From Silicimonas sp. (GTDB lineage: Bacteria > Pseudomonadota > Alphaproteobacteria > Rhodobacterales > Rhodobacteraceae): DNA of 42,647 bases. Location: assembly GCA_013002465.1 (NCBI GenBank), contig JABDJO010000021.1, positions 1-42,647 on the forward strand, in the 5' to 3' direction. Both the position numbers and the translations under genes were made by a program. The notes beneath the pieces are model-generated. The model ran no database searches. It saw only the letters and a list, made by a program, of their open reading frames with translations, and was not told where the DNA came from. This document shows positions 1-9,600 of the stretch, in pieces; within the stretch, counting starts at the first letter, position 1, and every line of letters begins with the position of its first letter.

Positions 1-72
1 TGCTAAGGCATGGGCGCGCTTTCTTATTGCACGCGTCAGAAAAACAAGAAGGCTGGAGCGCACCTTGCCCCA

Positions 73-1104
73 ATGCTAAACCCGTCCCTACCCACGACGG
101 AGCCAGCATTGCCCGATCCTAGACTTCTCACGTTCACCGCCATGAAGAACGAAGGCCCCTTCGTGCTGGAATGGGTCGCCTGGCAACGCTTGATCGGCAT
201 CGACCGGATCGTCGTTCTCAGCAACGATTGCGACGACGGCACCGACGACATCCTTGACCAGTTGGATCGTATGGGCGTTGTCAGCCACCTGCCAAATCCT
301 TGCGAACTATTGCCCTCTGATCCGGGCGGGCCGATGAAACCGCAAACCGCTGCCTTTGCCTATGGCCGCAGGCTCAGGGAATGGCGCGACGCCGATTACA
401 TCTTCCTGTCGGACGTCGATGAATTCCCCTGTCTGCGCGCAGGCGACGCCACCCTCAAAACCCTCTTGAGGCGGCTTGATTACCCCGACGTCCTGACCTT
501 CTGTGAAACGATCTTTGGAACCGGCGACGTTATCGGCTTCAAGGACAAACCCCTTACCGCGCAATTCACGAAAAGCACCAGCCTCGCCCCTGGAAAATGG
601 AAAAGCCGGCGCGGTTTCAAATCCATTTGTCGGAACGACCCTCGGCTTGTGATCCGCAACCACCGTCCCAAAGTGTCACGCAAACACGCAGCCGACATTC
701 GCTGGCTTGACGGATCGGGGCGGGATTTTCCCACTGACCTTCGGACCCGCCTGCAAAAAGGCACCGACGCACGGGGCATGTTCGATCTGATCACGCTCAA
801 CCACTATGCCCTTCGCTCGCTTGAAAGCTATCTGGTCAAGGCCGCACGCGGCCAACCCATGGGCGGTACAATCGACCACAAGTACTTTCGCCAACGTAAT
901 CAACTGCGGACTGACAACCGCGAAATGCTGCCTCACCTTCCCCGGCTTGAGGAAGAGATCGCCAATCTGAAACGCGATCCCCGTCTTGCCGAATTGCATG
1001 CAAAATCAGTCGAATCGCACCGGGCTCAGATCGCAAAGTTGAAAAAGACACCGCTGTATCGCGACCTTATGGCTCTTGTGCAGGGCACGCCGCTTGATGC
1101 CTGA
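73..1104 (+). CDS. Glycosyltransferase family 2-like protein (GT-A fold)
   Basis: A 343-residue cytosolic protein resembling the Glyco_tranf_2_4 group. The first strand is followed by MKNEGPF (about residues 24-30) and EWVAWQRLIGIDRIVVLSND, typical of enzymes whose nucleotide-sugar fold opens with a Lys-Asn-Glu signature. The acidic motif DVDEF (about 114-118) is the likely metal and nucleotide-sugar site. No signal peptide or membrane segment is visible. Donor and acceptor cannot be told; a role in surface polysaccharide is inference. The start is uncertain: an in-frame ATG at 10 would add 21 residues, and neither start has a good Shine-Dalgarno. The conserved domain begins just after the ATG at 73. 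The stop overlaps the start of the helicase gene by 8 bases, so the two are probably co-transcribed. Confidence 0.8.
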   Translation: MLNPSLPTTEPALPDPRLLTFTAMKNEGPFVLEWVAWQRLIGIDRIVVLSNDCDDGTDDILDQLDRMGVVSHLPNPCELLPSDPGGPMKPQTAAFAYGRRLREWRDADYIFLSDVDEFPCLRAGDATLKTLLRRLDYPDVLTFCETIFGTGDVIGFKDKPLTAQFTKSTSLAPGKWKSRRGFKSICRNDPRLVIRNHRPKVSRKHAADIRWLDGSGRDFPTDLRTRLQKGTDARGMFDLITLNHYALRSLESYLVKAARGQPMGGTIDHKYFRQRNQLRTDNREMLPHLPRLEEEIANLKRDPRLAELHAKSVESHRAQIAKLKKTPLYRDLMALVQGTPLDA

Positions 1105-3508
1105 GACGCTGCCCGCGCGATTTCAAACCTGGTTTCGCGAAAATGGGTGGAACCCGCATCCGCACCAGATCGAACTGACACGCCGCGCCCGAGAACCGGC
1201 AACTCTGCTGATTGCACCGACAGGTGGCGGCAAGACCCTGGCGGGGTTCCTGCCCACGTTGATCGAACTAGAGAACACCGCCGAAAGTGGGCTTCACACG
1301 CTCTATGTCTCGCCCCTGAAAGCGCTTGCATCCGACATCAAACGCAATCTCGCAACCCCGGTGTCCGAGATGGGGCTGGCCGTGCGCGTCGAAGACAGAA
1401 CCGGAGACACAAGCGCAACCCGGAAGAAACGCCAAAGGGCCGACCCTCCGCATATCCTTTTAACCACCCCCGAAAGTCTTGCACTGCTGCTGAGTTACGA
1501 GGATGCGCCACGGATGTTTTCCGGCCTGTCCAGGATCATCGTCGACGAAATCCACGCGTTGGCTGAATCGAAACGCGGCGATCAACTGATGCTGTGCCTG
1601 GCCGAACTCCAGGCGCTTTGCCCCGGTCTCAGGCGCGTGGGCCTTTCGGCGACGGTCGAAGACCCCAACGCCATCGCACGATTTCTGGCCTGTCACCCTG
1701 ACCCCTGCCCCGTCCTGCTGGCTGACCCCGGTCCTGCCCCCGACATCGACATGCTGCGCACCGATGAACTGCCCCCATGGTCCGGCGGCGGTGGAAAGTA
1801 CGCCATTCCCCGCGTTCTGGACGAAGTGAAGAAACACAAGACCACGCTCATCTTTCACAACACCCGCGCCCAGGCCGAGATCTTTTTCCACGAACTCTGG
1901 CTTCAGAATGACGAAGGTCTTCCGATCGGCATCCACCACGGCAGCCTTGCACGGGCGCAACGCGAAAAGGTCGAGGCCGCCATGGTCGCAGGCCAATTGC
2001 GGGCCATCGTTTGCACCGGCACCCTGGATCTGGGGATCGACTGGGGCGACGTGGATCTGATCATCCAGATCGGCGCGCCAAAGAACGTGAAACGATTGGT
2101 CCAGCGCATCGGTCGGGCGAACCATCGCTACAATGCGCCGTCCAAGGCCCTGATCGTGCCGGCCAATCGGTTCGAGGTCGTCGAATGCGTTGCCGCACTC
2201 GAAGCCGTCCGCGCCGCCGACCTCGATGGCGATCCGCGCGGACCCGGCCCGAAAGACGTGCTGTGCCAGCACATTCTGATCCGCGCGTGCCGAGGGCCTT
2301 TTTCCGCCGACGACCTGTTTCAGGTATTTCGCACCAGCGGCACTTACGCCGATCTTGAGCGCAAGGCGTTCGACGCCTGCCTCGATCTTGTCGCCACCGG
2401 AGGCTATGCGCTCAGGGCCTATGATCGGTGGCAAAAACTGAAACAACGCCCTGATGGCATGTGGGAATTGCGCGATCCACGCACGGCAGCGCATGTCCGG
2501 CGCAATCTTGGCACCATTCAGGACACCGAAACACTCAAGGTCCGCCTGCAGAACCGGCGCGGCGGGCGGCCTCTGGGCGAGATCGAGGAAGGGTTTGCCG
2601 CCAGTCTGACTCCCGGCGACACTTTCTTGATCGGCGGACAGGTCGTCCGGTACGAATCCTTGCGTGAAATGACAGTCGAGGTGTCGCGCCGCGCCGACAA
2701 GGCACCGAAGATCGCGGTCTTTGCCGGAACCAAGTTTGCCACCTCGACCCAGCTCAGCCACAGGATCCTGAACATGCTCGGGCAAGACGCTTGGCCCGCC
2801 CTGCCCGATCACACCGCCGATTGGCTTGCCCTACAGCGATCCCGCTCGAAACTGCCCGAAGCCGACCGCATACTTGTCGAAAGCTTTCCCCATGATGGGC
2901 GGCACAATACCTGCATCTACGGCTTTGCCGGTCGCAACGCCATGCAGACGCTCGGTCTTCTGATCACGCAACGCATGGAGGACCTGGGCCTTGGGCCGCT
3001 TGGGTTCGTGTCAACCGATTATGCCGTGCTGATCTGGGGATTGGACGACGTTCCGGATCCCGAGCCCCTGTTCCAGGAACAGGAATTGCGACAGGCCTTC
3101 GATGCCTGGATGGGCGGAAATGCGGTCATGAAGCGAACGTTTCGTTCGACCGCGACAGTCGCGATGCTGCTGGAACGAAACTACGGCGCCGATCGGCGGT
3201 CCGGGCGGCAAGCGATGTTTTCGTCAGACATCCTCTATGACACCCTGCAAAAATACGACCCAGACCATCTGATGCTGCAAATCACCCGCGAAGAGGCGAT
3301 GCGCGGCTTGGTGGATTTTGGCCGTATCGAAGAGATGTTGGCCCGGACCATGGGCCGGGTCGATCACGTCGTGTTGGATCGCGTGACCCCTTTGGCAGCA
3401 CCCCTGTTTCTGGAACACGGTCGAGTCGCAATTGCCGGCGAAGGGCGCGAGCGGCTCTTGCAGGCAGAATCCGACAGCCTGATGCGTGCTGCGGGTCTGA
3501 AGGACTGA
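1097..3508 (+). CDS. lhr: Lhr-type (ligase-associated) DEXH-box helicase
   Basis: An 803-residue superfamily 2 helicase. Visible motifs are Walker A APTGGGKT (about 40-47), motif II VDEIHAL with DEIH (150-153), motif III LSATVEDP (183-190) and motif VI QRIGRANHR (336-344). The long C-terminal part fits the Lhr winged-helix and beta-barrel core. The length matches the short Lhr class that in many proteobacteria sits beside an ATP-dependent DNA ligase, an exonuclease and a metallophosphoesterase. None of those partners is in this window; a deacetylase gene converges from the right. ATG 1097 is preferred over TTG 1076. It overlaps the glycosyltransferase stop by 8 bases. A role in DNA repair is known for the family and inferred here. 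Confidence 0.88.
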   Translation: MPETLPARFQTWFRENGWNPHPHQIELTRRAREPATLLIAPTGGGKTLAGFLPTLIELENTAESGLHTLYVSPLKALASDIKRNLATPVSEMGLAVRVEDRTGDTSATRKKRQRADPPHILLTTPESLALLLSYEDAPRMFSGLSRIIVDEIHALAESKRGDQLMLCLAELQALCPGLRRVGLSATVEDPNAIARFLACHPDPCPVLLADPGPAPDIDMLRTDELPPWSGGGGKYAIPRVLDEVKKHKTTLIFHNTRAQAEIFFHELWLQNDEGLPIGIHHGSLARAQREKVEAAMVAGQLRAIVCTGTLDLGIDWGDVDLIIQIGAPKNVKRLVQRIGRANHRYNAPSKALIVPANRFEVVECVAALEAVRAADLDGDPRGPGPKDVLCQHILIRACRGPFSADDLFQVFRTSGTYADLERKAFDACLDLVATGGYALRAYDRWQKLKQRPDGMWELRDPRTAAHVRRNLGTIQDTETLKVRLQNRRGGRPLGEIEEGFAASLTPGDTFLIGGQVVRYESLREMTVEVSRRADKAPKIAVFAGTKFATSTQLSHRILNMLGQDAWPALPDHTADWLALQRSRSKLPEADRILVESFPHDGRHNTCIYGFAGRNAMQTLGLLITQRMEDLGLGPLGFVSTDYAVLIWGLDDVPDPEPLFQEQELRQAFDAWMGGNAVMKRTFRSTATVAMLLERNYGADRRSGRQAMFSSDILYDTLQKYDPDHLMLQITREEAMRGLVDFGRIEEMLARTMGRVDHVVLDRVTPLAAPLFLEHGRVAIAGEGRERLLQAESDSLMRAAGLKD

Positions 3509-3535
3509 TCCTGACATTCTGGTAAAGGTTTGAAA

Positions 3536-4696
3536 TCACTCACAAAGTGAAGCGATTACTCGTTCCAGGAACTTCTCTCCTTCGGCGAACTGCGCGACCG
3601 AGATAAACTCGTCCGCCTGATGCGCCTGTTCGATATTGCCGGGCCCGCAGACCACCGCCGAATACCCCGCATTCTGAAAATGCCCGGCCTCGGTACCATA
3701 GCTGACCACATGGCTACCGTTATCGCCCGTGATCCGGCGGACTAGCGCCTCGGCAGGGCCATCGTCTTCGGGAACCAGACCCGGCACATCGAAAAACGGG
3801 GTAAGATCAATCGACGCCGACCTGGCCACCGCCTGCATCCCGGCCTCGATCCCGGCTGCCTTTTCGCGAGTACGCGCCTTCCAGTCCTCGGGGTCGTCAT
3901 CGGGCACAAACCGCATGTCCAGCCCGAACCGACAATCCCCCGCCGTAATGTTGTGGGCCGTACCGCCGTGGATCTCTCCCACATGCAACGTCGTCCAGGG
4001 CGGTTCAAAAATTGCCGCTAGTGAAGACGGCGTTTTGGCACGGTTTTCGACGTTCATCTGGTTGGCCCAGTCGATCAACTTTGCACCTTCCATGATCGCA
4101 TTGACCCCGGTGTGCATGATCGACGAATGAACCTCGAACCCCTTGATATGCACATCGAAACCCGCACTTCCCTTATGGCCCGTGACGCACTTCAGCATCG
4201 ACGGTTCGCCGATGATCGCCGCCTCGGCCTTCGGCAATCCCGCTTCGGCCATCGCCTCGATAAGAGGCGGCGCACCGATGCAGCCGATCTCTTCGTCAAA
4301 CGACAGTGCAATCTGCAAGGGTCGCTTTAGATCGGACACAAGTGCCCTTTGAAGCGCGTGCAACGCCAGCGCATCGAACCCCTTCATGTCGCAGGTCCCG
4401 CGTCCGTAAAGCCGCCCGTCCCGTTCGGTTACGACCCAAGGGTCCGACGTCCAGTCCTGGCCGTCGACAGGAACCACATCGGTGTGCCCCGAAAGAACCA
4501 AACCACCCGACACATCCGGACCGACACTGCAGAACACCGCGTGTTTGGTGCCATCCTCGTTCGGCATCCGGTGCGCCGTGATACCCAGATCCGTCAAATA
4601 GCCCACAACCCAATCGGCAAGGTCGATGTTGGACACACGGCTGACAGTCGGAAACGACACAAGCCGATCCAGAATGTCCCTCGCAGACAGGCTCAT
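3536..4696 (-). CDS. argE: Acetylornithine deacetylase-type M20 metallopeptidase
   Basis: A 386-residue M20/ArgE-family amidohydrolase that removes N-acyl groups from amino acids using two metal ions. Metal and catalytic signatures are SGHTDVVP (His71, Asp73), TCDMKG (Asp103) and SFDEEIGC (Glu135 and Glu136). The lid domain carries GHKGSAGFDVHIKG. No signal peptide is seen, so it is cytosolic. The start codon overlaps the stop of the upstream peptide-transporter ATPase by 4 bases (ATGA), so it should be translated with the transporter. Classical ArgE makes ornithine from N-acetylornithine. The context makes hydrolysis of an imported N-acyl amino acid or peptide equally plausible. The family call is firm; the substrate is not. 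Confidence 0.87.
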   Translation of the reverse strand: MSLSARDILDRLVSFPTVSRVSNIDLADWVVGYLTDLGITAHRMPNEDGTKHAVFCSVGPDVSGGLVLSGHTDVVPVDGQDWTSDPWVVTERDGRLYGRGTCDMKGFDALALHALQRALVSDLKRPLQIALSFDEEIGCIGAPPLIEAMAEAGLPKAEAAIIGEPSMLKCVTGHKGSAGFDVHIKGFEVHSSIMHTGVNAIMEGAKLIDWANQMNVENRAKTPSSLAAIFEPPWTTLHVGEIHGGTAHNITAGDCRFGLDMRFVPDDDPEDWKARTREKAAGIEAGMQAVARSASIDLTPFFDVPGLVPEDDGPAEALVRRITGDNGSHVVSYGTEAGHFQNAGYSAVVCGPGNIEQAHQADEFISVAQFAEGEKFLERVIASLCE

Positions 4697-6543
4697 GCGG
4701 TTTTCAATACGAAATGACCCGGCGTGACCTCGTCATAGATCGAAGGCCCTGGTTCGTGTCCGACAGGAAAGATCGGGGAAGGTATCGGTTTGAAATTCAA
4801 GTCTTTTTCCGATTTTCGCCGCCGTGGATCCGCAACTGGCACCGCCGAAAGAAGCGACCTTGTGTATTCATGACGAGGATCCTCGAAGATGGCCGATCTT
4901 GGCCCGATCTCGACGATCCGCCCAAGGTACATGACCCCCACGGCATGGCTTACCCGTTCAACAACCGCCATGTCGTGGCTGATAAACAGCATCGAGATCC
5001 CAAGGTCGGCCTGCAATTCCATCAGCAGGTTCAGGACTTGTGCCTGAACCGACACGTCAAGGGCGCTGACCGCCTCGTCAGCCACGATCAACTTGGGATT
5101 CAGCGACAAGGCCCGCGCAATCGCGATCCGCTGGCGCTGGCCGCCGGACAATTCGTGCGGAAACCGGCGCAGGAAACTGCGCGGCAATTCCACCCGGTCA
5201 AACAAGGCCGCAACCCGGTCAGCCCGTTCCGTCGCGTTCCCGATGTCATAGTTCAGCAAAGGCTCGGCCACCTGATCCGACAGCCGCATCTGAGGATTGA
5301 GCGACGCGAACGGATCCTGAAAGATCATCTGCATCTCGCGCCGCGCCAGCCGCAACTGTTCTGTGTCGAAATCAATGATGTTCTCGCCGTCCAGCCACAC
5401 CTCGCCCGAGACCGGTTCGACCAGCCGCAGGATCGAACGGCCGCAAGATGACTTCCCGCACCCGCTTTCGCCAACAAGGCTTAGCGTTTGCCCTGACTTC
5501 ACCTGAAACGACACGTCCTCGACCGCATGCACATTGGCAACTGTCCGGCGAAAGAAACCGCCCGTGACCGGAAACCGCGTCACCAGGTTCTTCACGTCCA
5601 GAAGAACCTTGTCTTCCGCACTGGGCGCGCGCCCCTTGGACGGTCCGCCATCGCCCATCAGGCGCATGGGTTCGGGCGCGTCCTTGCCTTGCATGTCGCC
5701 AAGTTTTGGCACCGCGGCCAACAATGCCTTGGTGTAATCGTGCGTCGGGTTCTCGAATATCTGTTCGACCGTCCCCTCTTCCACCTTGTGACCGCGGAAC
5801 ATGACCACCACCCGGTCCGCCATCTGGGCGACCACGGCCATGTCGTGGGTGATGAACAAGACCGCCGTCCCGGTTTCCCGTTTCAATCTGTCGATCAATG
5901 CCAGAATCTCGGCCTGAATGGTGACATCCAAAGCCGTCGTCGGTTCGTCGGCAATCAATAGCCTTGGCTCGCAAGCCAGGGCCATCGCGATCACCACACG
6001 CTGCCGCATGCCACCTGACAATTCATGGGGATACTGTTGCAGGCGCCGCTCGGGTTCCGGGATCCGCACCTGTCGCAGCAGTTCCAGCGCACGCTTGTTG
6101 GCCTTCTCTTGCGACATGCCCTTGTGAACGCGCAAACCTTCCGTCAACTGCCGCCCAACGGTGAATACCGGATTGAGCGATGTCATCGGTTCCTGAAAGA
6201 TCATCCCGATCTCGTTGCCGCGGATCTGGCGCATCAGCCCGTCACCGACCTTGGACACATCCAGTACACCGCCCGAGTTCTGGCCGCGGTCAAACAACAA
6301 CTGACCGCCCGCAATCTCGCCGCCACCAAACTCGACCAGCCGCATAAGTGACAGGGACGACACGGATTTTCCCGACCCCGATTCGCCCACGACACAAACG
6401 GTTTCGCCCGGATTTATGTCGAAACTGATATCTTCGACACCGACAACGGGGCCATCTTTTGTCTGAAACTCGACGCGCAACTGTCGAAGCGAGGCGAGCG
6501 GTTGGTCAAGCATGAGATCCCCGTTCAAAGCAACGTGGGCCAC
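4693..6543 (-). CDS. Fused dipeptide/oligopeptide ABC transporter ATP-binding protein (DppD-DppF type)
   Basis: A 616-residue protein with two complete ABC ATPase domains in tandem, like GsiA or a DppD-DppF fusion. Domain 1 has Walker A GESGSGKS (53-60), signature LSGGMRQR and Walker B LLIADEPTTALD. Domain 2 has GESGCGKSS, LSGGQRQRI and LIVADEAVSALD, where Ala replaces the usual Pro of DEP. Each domain ends in an oligopeptide-transporter C-terminal region. It would energise the permease pair encoded divergently at 8593-10567. Start GTG 6543 is preferred because GAGAGG lies 6 bases upstream; ATG 6513 is the alternative. It is followed with a 4-base overlap by the argE-type gene. Confidence 0.9.
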   Translation of the reverse strand: MAHVALNGDLMLDQPLASLRQLRVEFQTKDGPVVGVEDISFDINPGETVCVVGESGSGKSVSSLSLMRLVEFGGGEIAGGQLLFDRGQNSGGVLDVSKVGDGLMRQIRGNEIGMIFQEPMTSLNPVFTVGRQLTEGLRVHKGMSQEKANKRALELLRQVRIPEPERRLQQYPHELSGGMRQRVVIAMALACEPRLLIADEPTTALDVTIQAEILALIDRLKRETGTAVLFITHDMAVVAQMADRVVVMFRGHKVEEGTVEQIFENPTHDYTKALLAAVPKLGDMQGKDAPEPMRLMGDGGPSKGRAPSAEDKVLLDVKNLVTRFPVTGGFFRRTVANVHAVEDVSFQVKSGQTLSLVGESGCGKSSCGRSILRLVEPVSGEVWLDGENIIDFDTEQLRLARREMQMIFQDPFASLNPQMRLSDQVAEPLLNYDIGNATERADRVAALFDRVELPRSFLRRFPHELSGGQRQRIAIARALSLNPKLIVADEAVSALDVSVQAQVLNLLMELQADLGISMLFISHDMAVVERVSHAVGVMYLGRIVEIGPRSAIFEDPRHEYTRSLLSAVPVADPRRRKSEKDLNFKPIPSPIFPVGHEPGPSIYDEVTPGHFVLKTA

Positions 6544-6550
6544 GCTAAAC

Positions 6551-6562
6551 CTCTCTAGAGAG
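6551..6562. promoter_or_regulatory. 12-bp perfect palindrome at the start of the ABC ATPase gene
   Basis: CTCTCTAGAGAG equals its own reverse complement. It lies 8 bases before the GTG start of the ATPase gene and contains that gene's Shine-Dalgarno (AGAGAGG on the minus strand). It may be a small operator or a chance overlap with the ribosome binding site. The rest of the 282-base divergent intergenic stretch (6544-6825) holds no convincing gene or clear promoter. Confidence 0.3.
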
Positions 6563-6825
6563 CGCTGTCAAACCACAATGGACAGCCACTGATTTTGGCC
6601 ATTGGACCGGGGCGAAACAAGATTTTGAAAGCTGACCCAGCGGCAGTGCTTGCATTTTGAACGGGATTCGTCCGAAACTCTCGAAGTCCGTGCCTTGGGT
6701 GGGACAGGAAACAGGGAAAAGCTGGAAAGAGTGCGTAAATCGCCACCTGCAAATTCTCGGAATGAACCAAATCCGCGCCTTTCGCGGACCCAAAGGCACG
6801 CTCAAATCCAACAAGGAGTGAACCT

Positions 6826-8541
6826 ATGAAACTCATGACAGCCCTTCTCGGGGCCGCTGCTGCCGTGGCGCTTGCGCCGATGGCCTTCGCAGAGGGCCAC
6901 GAAGGCGAACGTGGCCGCGATGGTGAAGTGAAAATCATCTATTGGCAGGCCCCCTCGATCCTGAACGCCTATCTTTCGGGCGGCACCAAGGACAGCGAAG
7001 CCGCCTCGCTGGTGATCGAACCACTTGCGCGCTATGACACCGAAGGCACGCTTGTGCCCTACCTGGTCGACGAAGTGCCAACTGTCGGCAACGGCGGCGT
7101 TTCCGAAGACCTGACCCAGATCACCTGGAAAATCACGCCGGGCCTTGTGTGGTCGGATGGTACGCCGTTCACTTCGGCGGATGCGAAATTCACCTATGAA
7201 TATTGCACCCACCCCGAAGGTGGTTGCGCACAGGCGACAAAATACGAAGGCGTGGCCAGCGTTGAAACGCCAGACGCTCTGACAGTTATCGTCAACTTCG
7301 AAAACCCGACGCCGAACCCCTATGGTCCGTTCGTCGGCAGTGAGGCTCCAATCATCCAGGCCGCCCAGTTCGCCGATTGCATCGGCGCCCGCGCGCCCGA
7401 ATGCACCGAGGCGAACTTTAACCCGATCGGAACCGGCCCCTTTGTCGTCACCGAGTTCAAGCCGAACGACGTGATCACCTATGCGGCCAACGAAAACTAT
7501 CGCGAAGAAGGCAAGCCCGCCTTCGCAACCGTGACCTTCAAGGGCGGCGGCGATGCAACGGCAGCAGGGCGCGCCGTGATGGAAACCGGCGAGTTTGACT
7601 ACGCTTGGAACCTTCAGCTTGCCCCCGACGTCATCGCCAAGATGGAAGAAGGCGGCAAAGGTACGCCCGTCGCAGGCTTCGGCCCGCTGGTCGAGCGCAT
7701 CATGCTGAACCAGACCAACCCCGATCCATCGCTTGGGCCCGACGAACGTTCTGTGATCAAGCCGCACCCGTTCCTGGGCGATCCGGCGGTTTACAAGGCC
7801 ATGTCCTTGGCCATCGACCGTCCGCTTCTGGTGGACGTTGGTTATGGTCAGGCCGGCCGCGTCACCTGTAACTGGGTGCCGGTGCCGAACATCTATGCCT
7901 CGACCACCTTCGATTGTTCGACCCAGGACATCGCAGGCGCCAACGCCATGCTCGATGCCGCCGGCATCGTGGACAGCGACGGCGACGGCGTGCGCGAAAA
8001 GGACGGCGTGCCTCTGAAGGTGCTCTATCAGACCTCGACCAACGCTGTGCGTCAGGACTTCCAGGCGCTGATCAAGCAGTGGTGGGCCGAGATCGGCATC
8101 GAAGCCGAACTGCGCAACCTTGACGCGTCGGTCTTCTTCGGCGGTGACCCGGGCTCGCCCGACACCTTCCAGAAGTTCTATGCCGACGTTGAAATGTACG
8201 CCAACACCTTCAACGGCACCGACCCGCAGACCTATCTTGGCAACGGCCTCTGCGACAAGGCACCGTCTCCGGCCACCCAGTGGCAGGGCGAAAACATCTC
8301 GCGCTTCTGCATGGAAGAGTTCGATGCCCTGCACGCCGAACTGGCCAACACCGCCGATATCGCCAAGCGCGGCGAAATCGCGGCCAAGCTGAACGACATG
8401 ATGGTTGAAAACGGCGGTATGATCCCGCTGGTTCACCGCGGTCGTCTGTCGGCCCATGCCAACAGCCTTGGTGGTGTTGCACTCAATGTCTGGGACAGCG
8501 AGCTTTGGAACATCGCTGACTGGTACCGGATCGGTAACTGA
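6826..8541 (+). CDS. Peptide ABC transporter substrate-binding protein (SBP family 5)
   Basis: A 571-residue periplasmic binding protein of the DppA/OppA class. Residues 1-22 form a Sec signal peptide ending AMAFA before EGHEG. The mature N-terminus has YWQAPSILN and LVIEPLARYD, then TWKITPGLVWSDGTPFTSAD, the hallmark region of this family. Mature cysteines are several (for example in YEYCTHPEGGCAQ), suggesting disulfides. It captures a peptide or related solute and delivers it to the permeases at 8593-10567. The start is well supported by AAGGAG about 10 bases upstream. A strong stem-loop follows the stop, as is common where the binding protein must be made in excess. The ligand cannot be read from the sequence. 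Confidence 0.93.
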   Translation: MKLMTALLGAAAAVALAPMAFAEGHEGERGRDGEVKIIYWQAPSILNAYLSGGTKDSEAASLVIEPLARYDTEGTLVPYLVDEVPTVGNGGVSEDLTQITWKITPGLVWSDGTPFTSADAKFTYEYCTHPEGGCAQATKYEGVASVETPDALTVIVNFENPTPNPYGPFVGSEAPIIQAAQFADCIGARAPECTEANFNPIGTGPFVVTEFKPNDVITYAANENYREEGKPAFATVTFKGGGDATAAGRAVMETGEFDYAWNLQLAPDVIAKMEEGGKGTPVAGFGPLVERIMLNQTNPDPSLGPDERSVIKPHPFLGDPAVYKAMSLAIDRPLLVDVGYGQAGRVTCNWVPVPNIYASTTFDCSTQDIAGANAMLDAAGIVDSDGDGVREKDGVPLKVLYQTSTNAVRQDFQALIKQWWAEIGIEAELRNLDASVFFGGDPGSPDTFQKFYADVEMYANTFNGTDPQTYLGNGLCDKAPSPATQWQGENISRFCMEEFDALHAELANTADIAKRGEIAAKLNDMMVENGGMIPLVHRGRLSAHANSLGGVALNVWDSELWNIADWYRIGN

Positions 8542-8548
8542 TCCCACA

Positions 8549-8576
8549 GGTAGGGCGGGCGTGGCCCCGCCCTACC
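8549..8576 (+). terminator. Intercistronic stem-loop after the binding-protein gene
   Basis: GGTAGGGCGGG and CCCGCCCTACC form a perfect 11-bp stem with a 6-base loop (CGTGGC). No T-tract follows, so it is more likely an mRNA-stabilising or partial-termination hairpin than a full terminator. It would raise binding-protein expression over the permeases. The role is inferred; the pairing is visible. Confidence 0.65.
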
Positions 8577-8592
8577 ACTTCGGACCGGCGAA

Positions 8593-9600
8593 ATGCTCAC
8601 ATATACAATCCGACGGCTGATCCTAAGCGTTCCGACGCTTCTGTTCATCAGCCTTGTGATCTACCTTCTTCTGGAACTCGCCCCCGGAGACCCGATGGCG
8701 CAGGTCCCCCTGACCGTTCCGCCTGACGTCAAGGAAAAGATGCGCGAAGCCCTGGGCGTCGGTCAGCCCTGGTACATCGCCTTCCCCAAGTGGCTTTATC
8801 AATTCTTCGTCGTCGAACCGATGTACTTTGCCGACGCCATCTTCGGCACCAACTGGAGCGAAGGCCAGCAGAGGGTAATTTCCTGGCAGACCCGCTCGCC
8901 GGTTATGGACATCGTCATTCAGCGCATTCCGCAAACCCTCTGGGTTGTCGGAGTGGCCTATATCGTTGCCATCCTGATCGCACTGCCCATCGGCATCTAT
9001 TCCGCCTATCGCCAGTATTCCTGGTTCGACAACGCCGGAACCTTTGTCACCATGGTCGGCTTTTCCGTCCCACCGTTCTTTTCCGGTGTTCTGGTGATCG
9101 TGGTCTTCTCGGTCTGGCTGGGCTGGTTCCCGTCGATCTATGACACGACCCACAAGGTCATCGACTGGGCCAGCTTCAAGGTGCAACTGCAACAGATGAT
9201 CATGCCGGTGATGGTGCTGGCCCTGCAAATCACCTCGCAACTGTCGCGTTTCATGCGCGCTTCGATGCTTGACAACCTGAACCAGGATTACGTCCGCACC
9301 GCCCGCGCCAAGGGCCTGTCGGAAAAAACCGTCGTTCTGATCCACGTTCTCAGGAACTCGCTGATCCCGGTCGTCACCGTGATCGCCCTGGGTATCCCGG
9401 CAATTTTCGGCGGCGCCATCATCACCGAGCAGGTCTTCAAGGTAAACGGCATCGGCCAGCTTCTGATCACCGCCATTCAGGCCAACGATCTGCCGATGGT
9501 GCAGACGCTGACCTTCATTTTCGCCGTCCTGATCGTGCTTTTCAACCTGATCGCCGACATCCTCTATGGCATTCTCGACCCGAGGATCCGCTATGACTGA
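8593..9600 (+). CDS. Peptide ABC transporter permease, DppB type
   Basis: A 335-residue inner-membrane permease. The N-terminal helix LILSVPTLLFISLVIYLLLE, the long periplasmic segment containing LAPGDPM, and the C-terminal BPD_transp_1 domain are typical of DppB/OppB/GsiC. The ATPase-contact (EAA-like) loop is ARAKGLSEKTVVLIHVLRN, and the last helices include GAIITEQVF. About six membrane segments can be counted. It is the first of two permease genes. The stop TGA at 9598-9600 overlaps the start of the DppC-type gene by 8 bases, so the two subunits are translationally coupled and form a heterodimer. Confidence 0.92.
   Translation: MLTYTIRRLILSVPTLLFISLVIYLLLELAPGDPMAQVPLTVPPDVKEKMREALGVGQPWYIAFPKWLYQFFVVEPMYFADAIFGTNWSEGQQRVISWQTRSPVMDIVIQRIPQTLWVVGVAYIVAILIALPIGIYSAYRQYSWFDNAGTFVTMVGFSVPPFFSGVLVIVVFSVWLGWFPSIYDTTHKVIDWASFKVQLQQMIMPVMVLALQITSQLSRFMRASMLDNLNQDYVRTARAKGLSEKTVVLIHVLRNSLIPVVTVIALGIPAIFGGAIITEQVFKVNGIGQLLITAIQANDLPMVQTLTFIFAVLIVLFNLIADILYGILDPRIRYD

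Noticed and set aside
1460-2812. Minus-strand open frame inside the Lhr helicase gene
   Set aside because: Overlaps the helicase core motifs on the other strand and shows no family features.
6545-6814. Possible 89-residue gene in the divergent intergenic region
   Set aside because: No ribosome site and no recognisable features; it would occupy the regulatory region of both divergent transcripts.
6802-8547. Long minus-strand open frame opposite the peptide-binding protein gene
   Set aside because: Antisense shadow of a well-supported gene with signal peptide and family motifs; the shadow product looks random.
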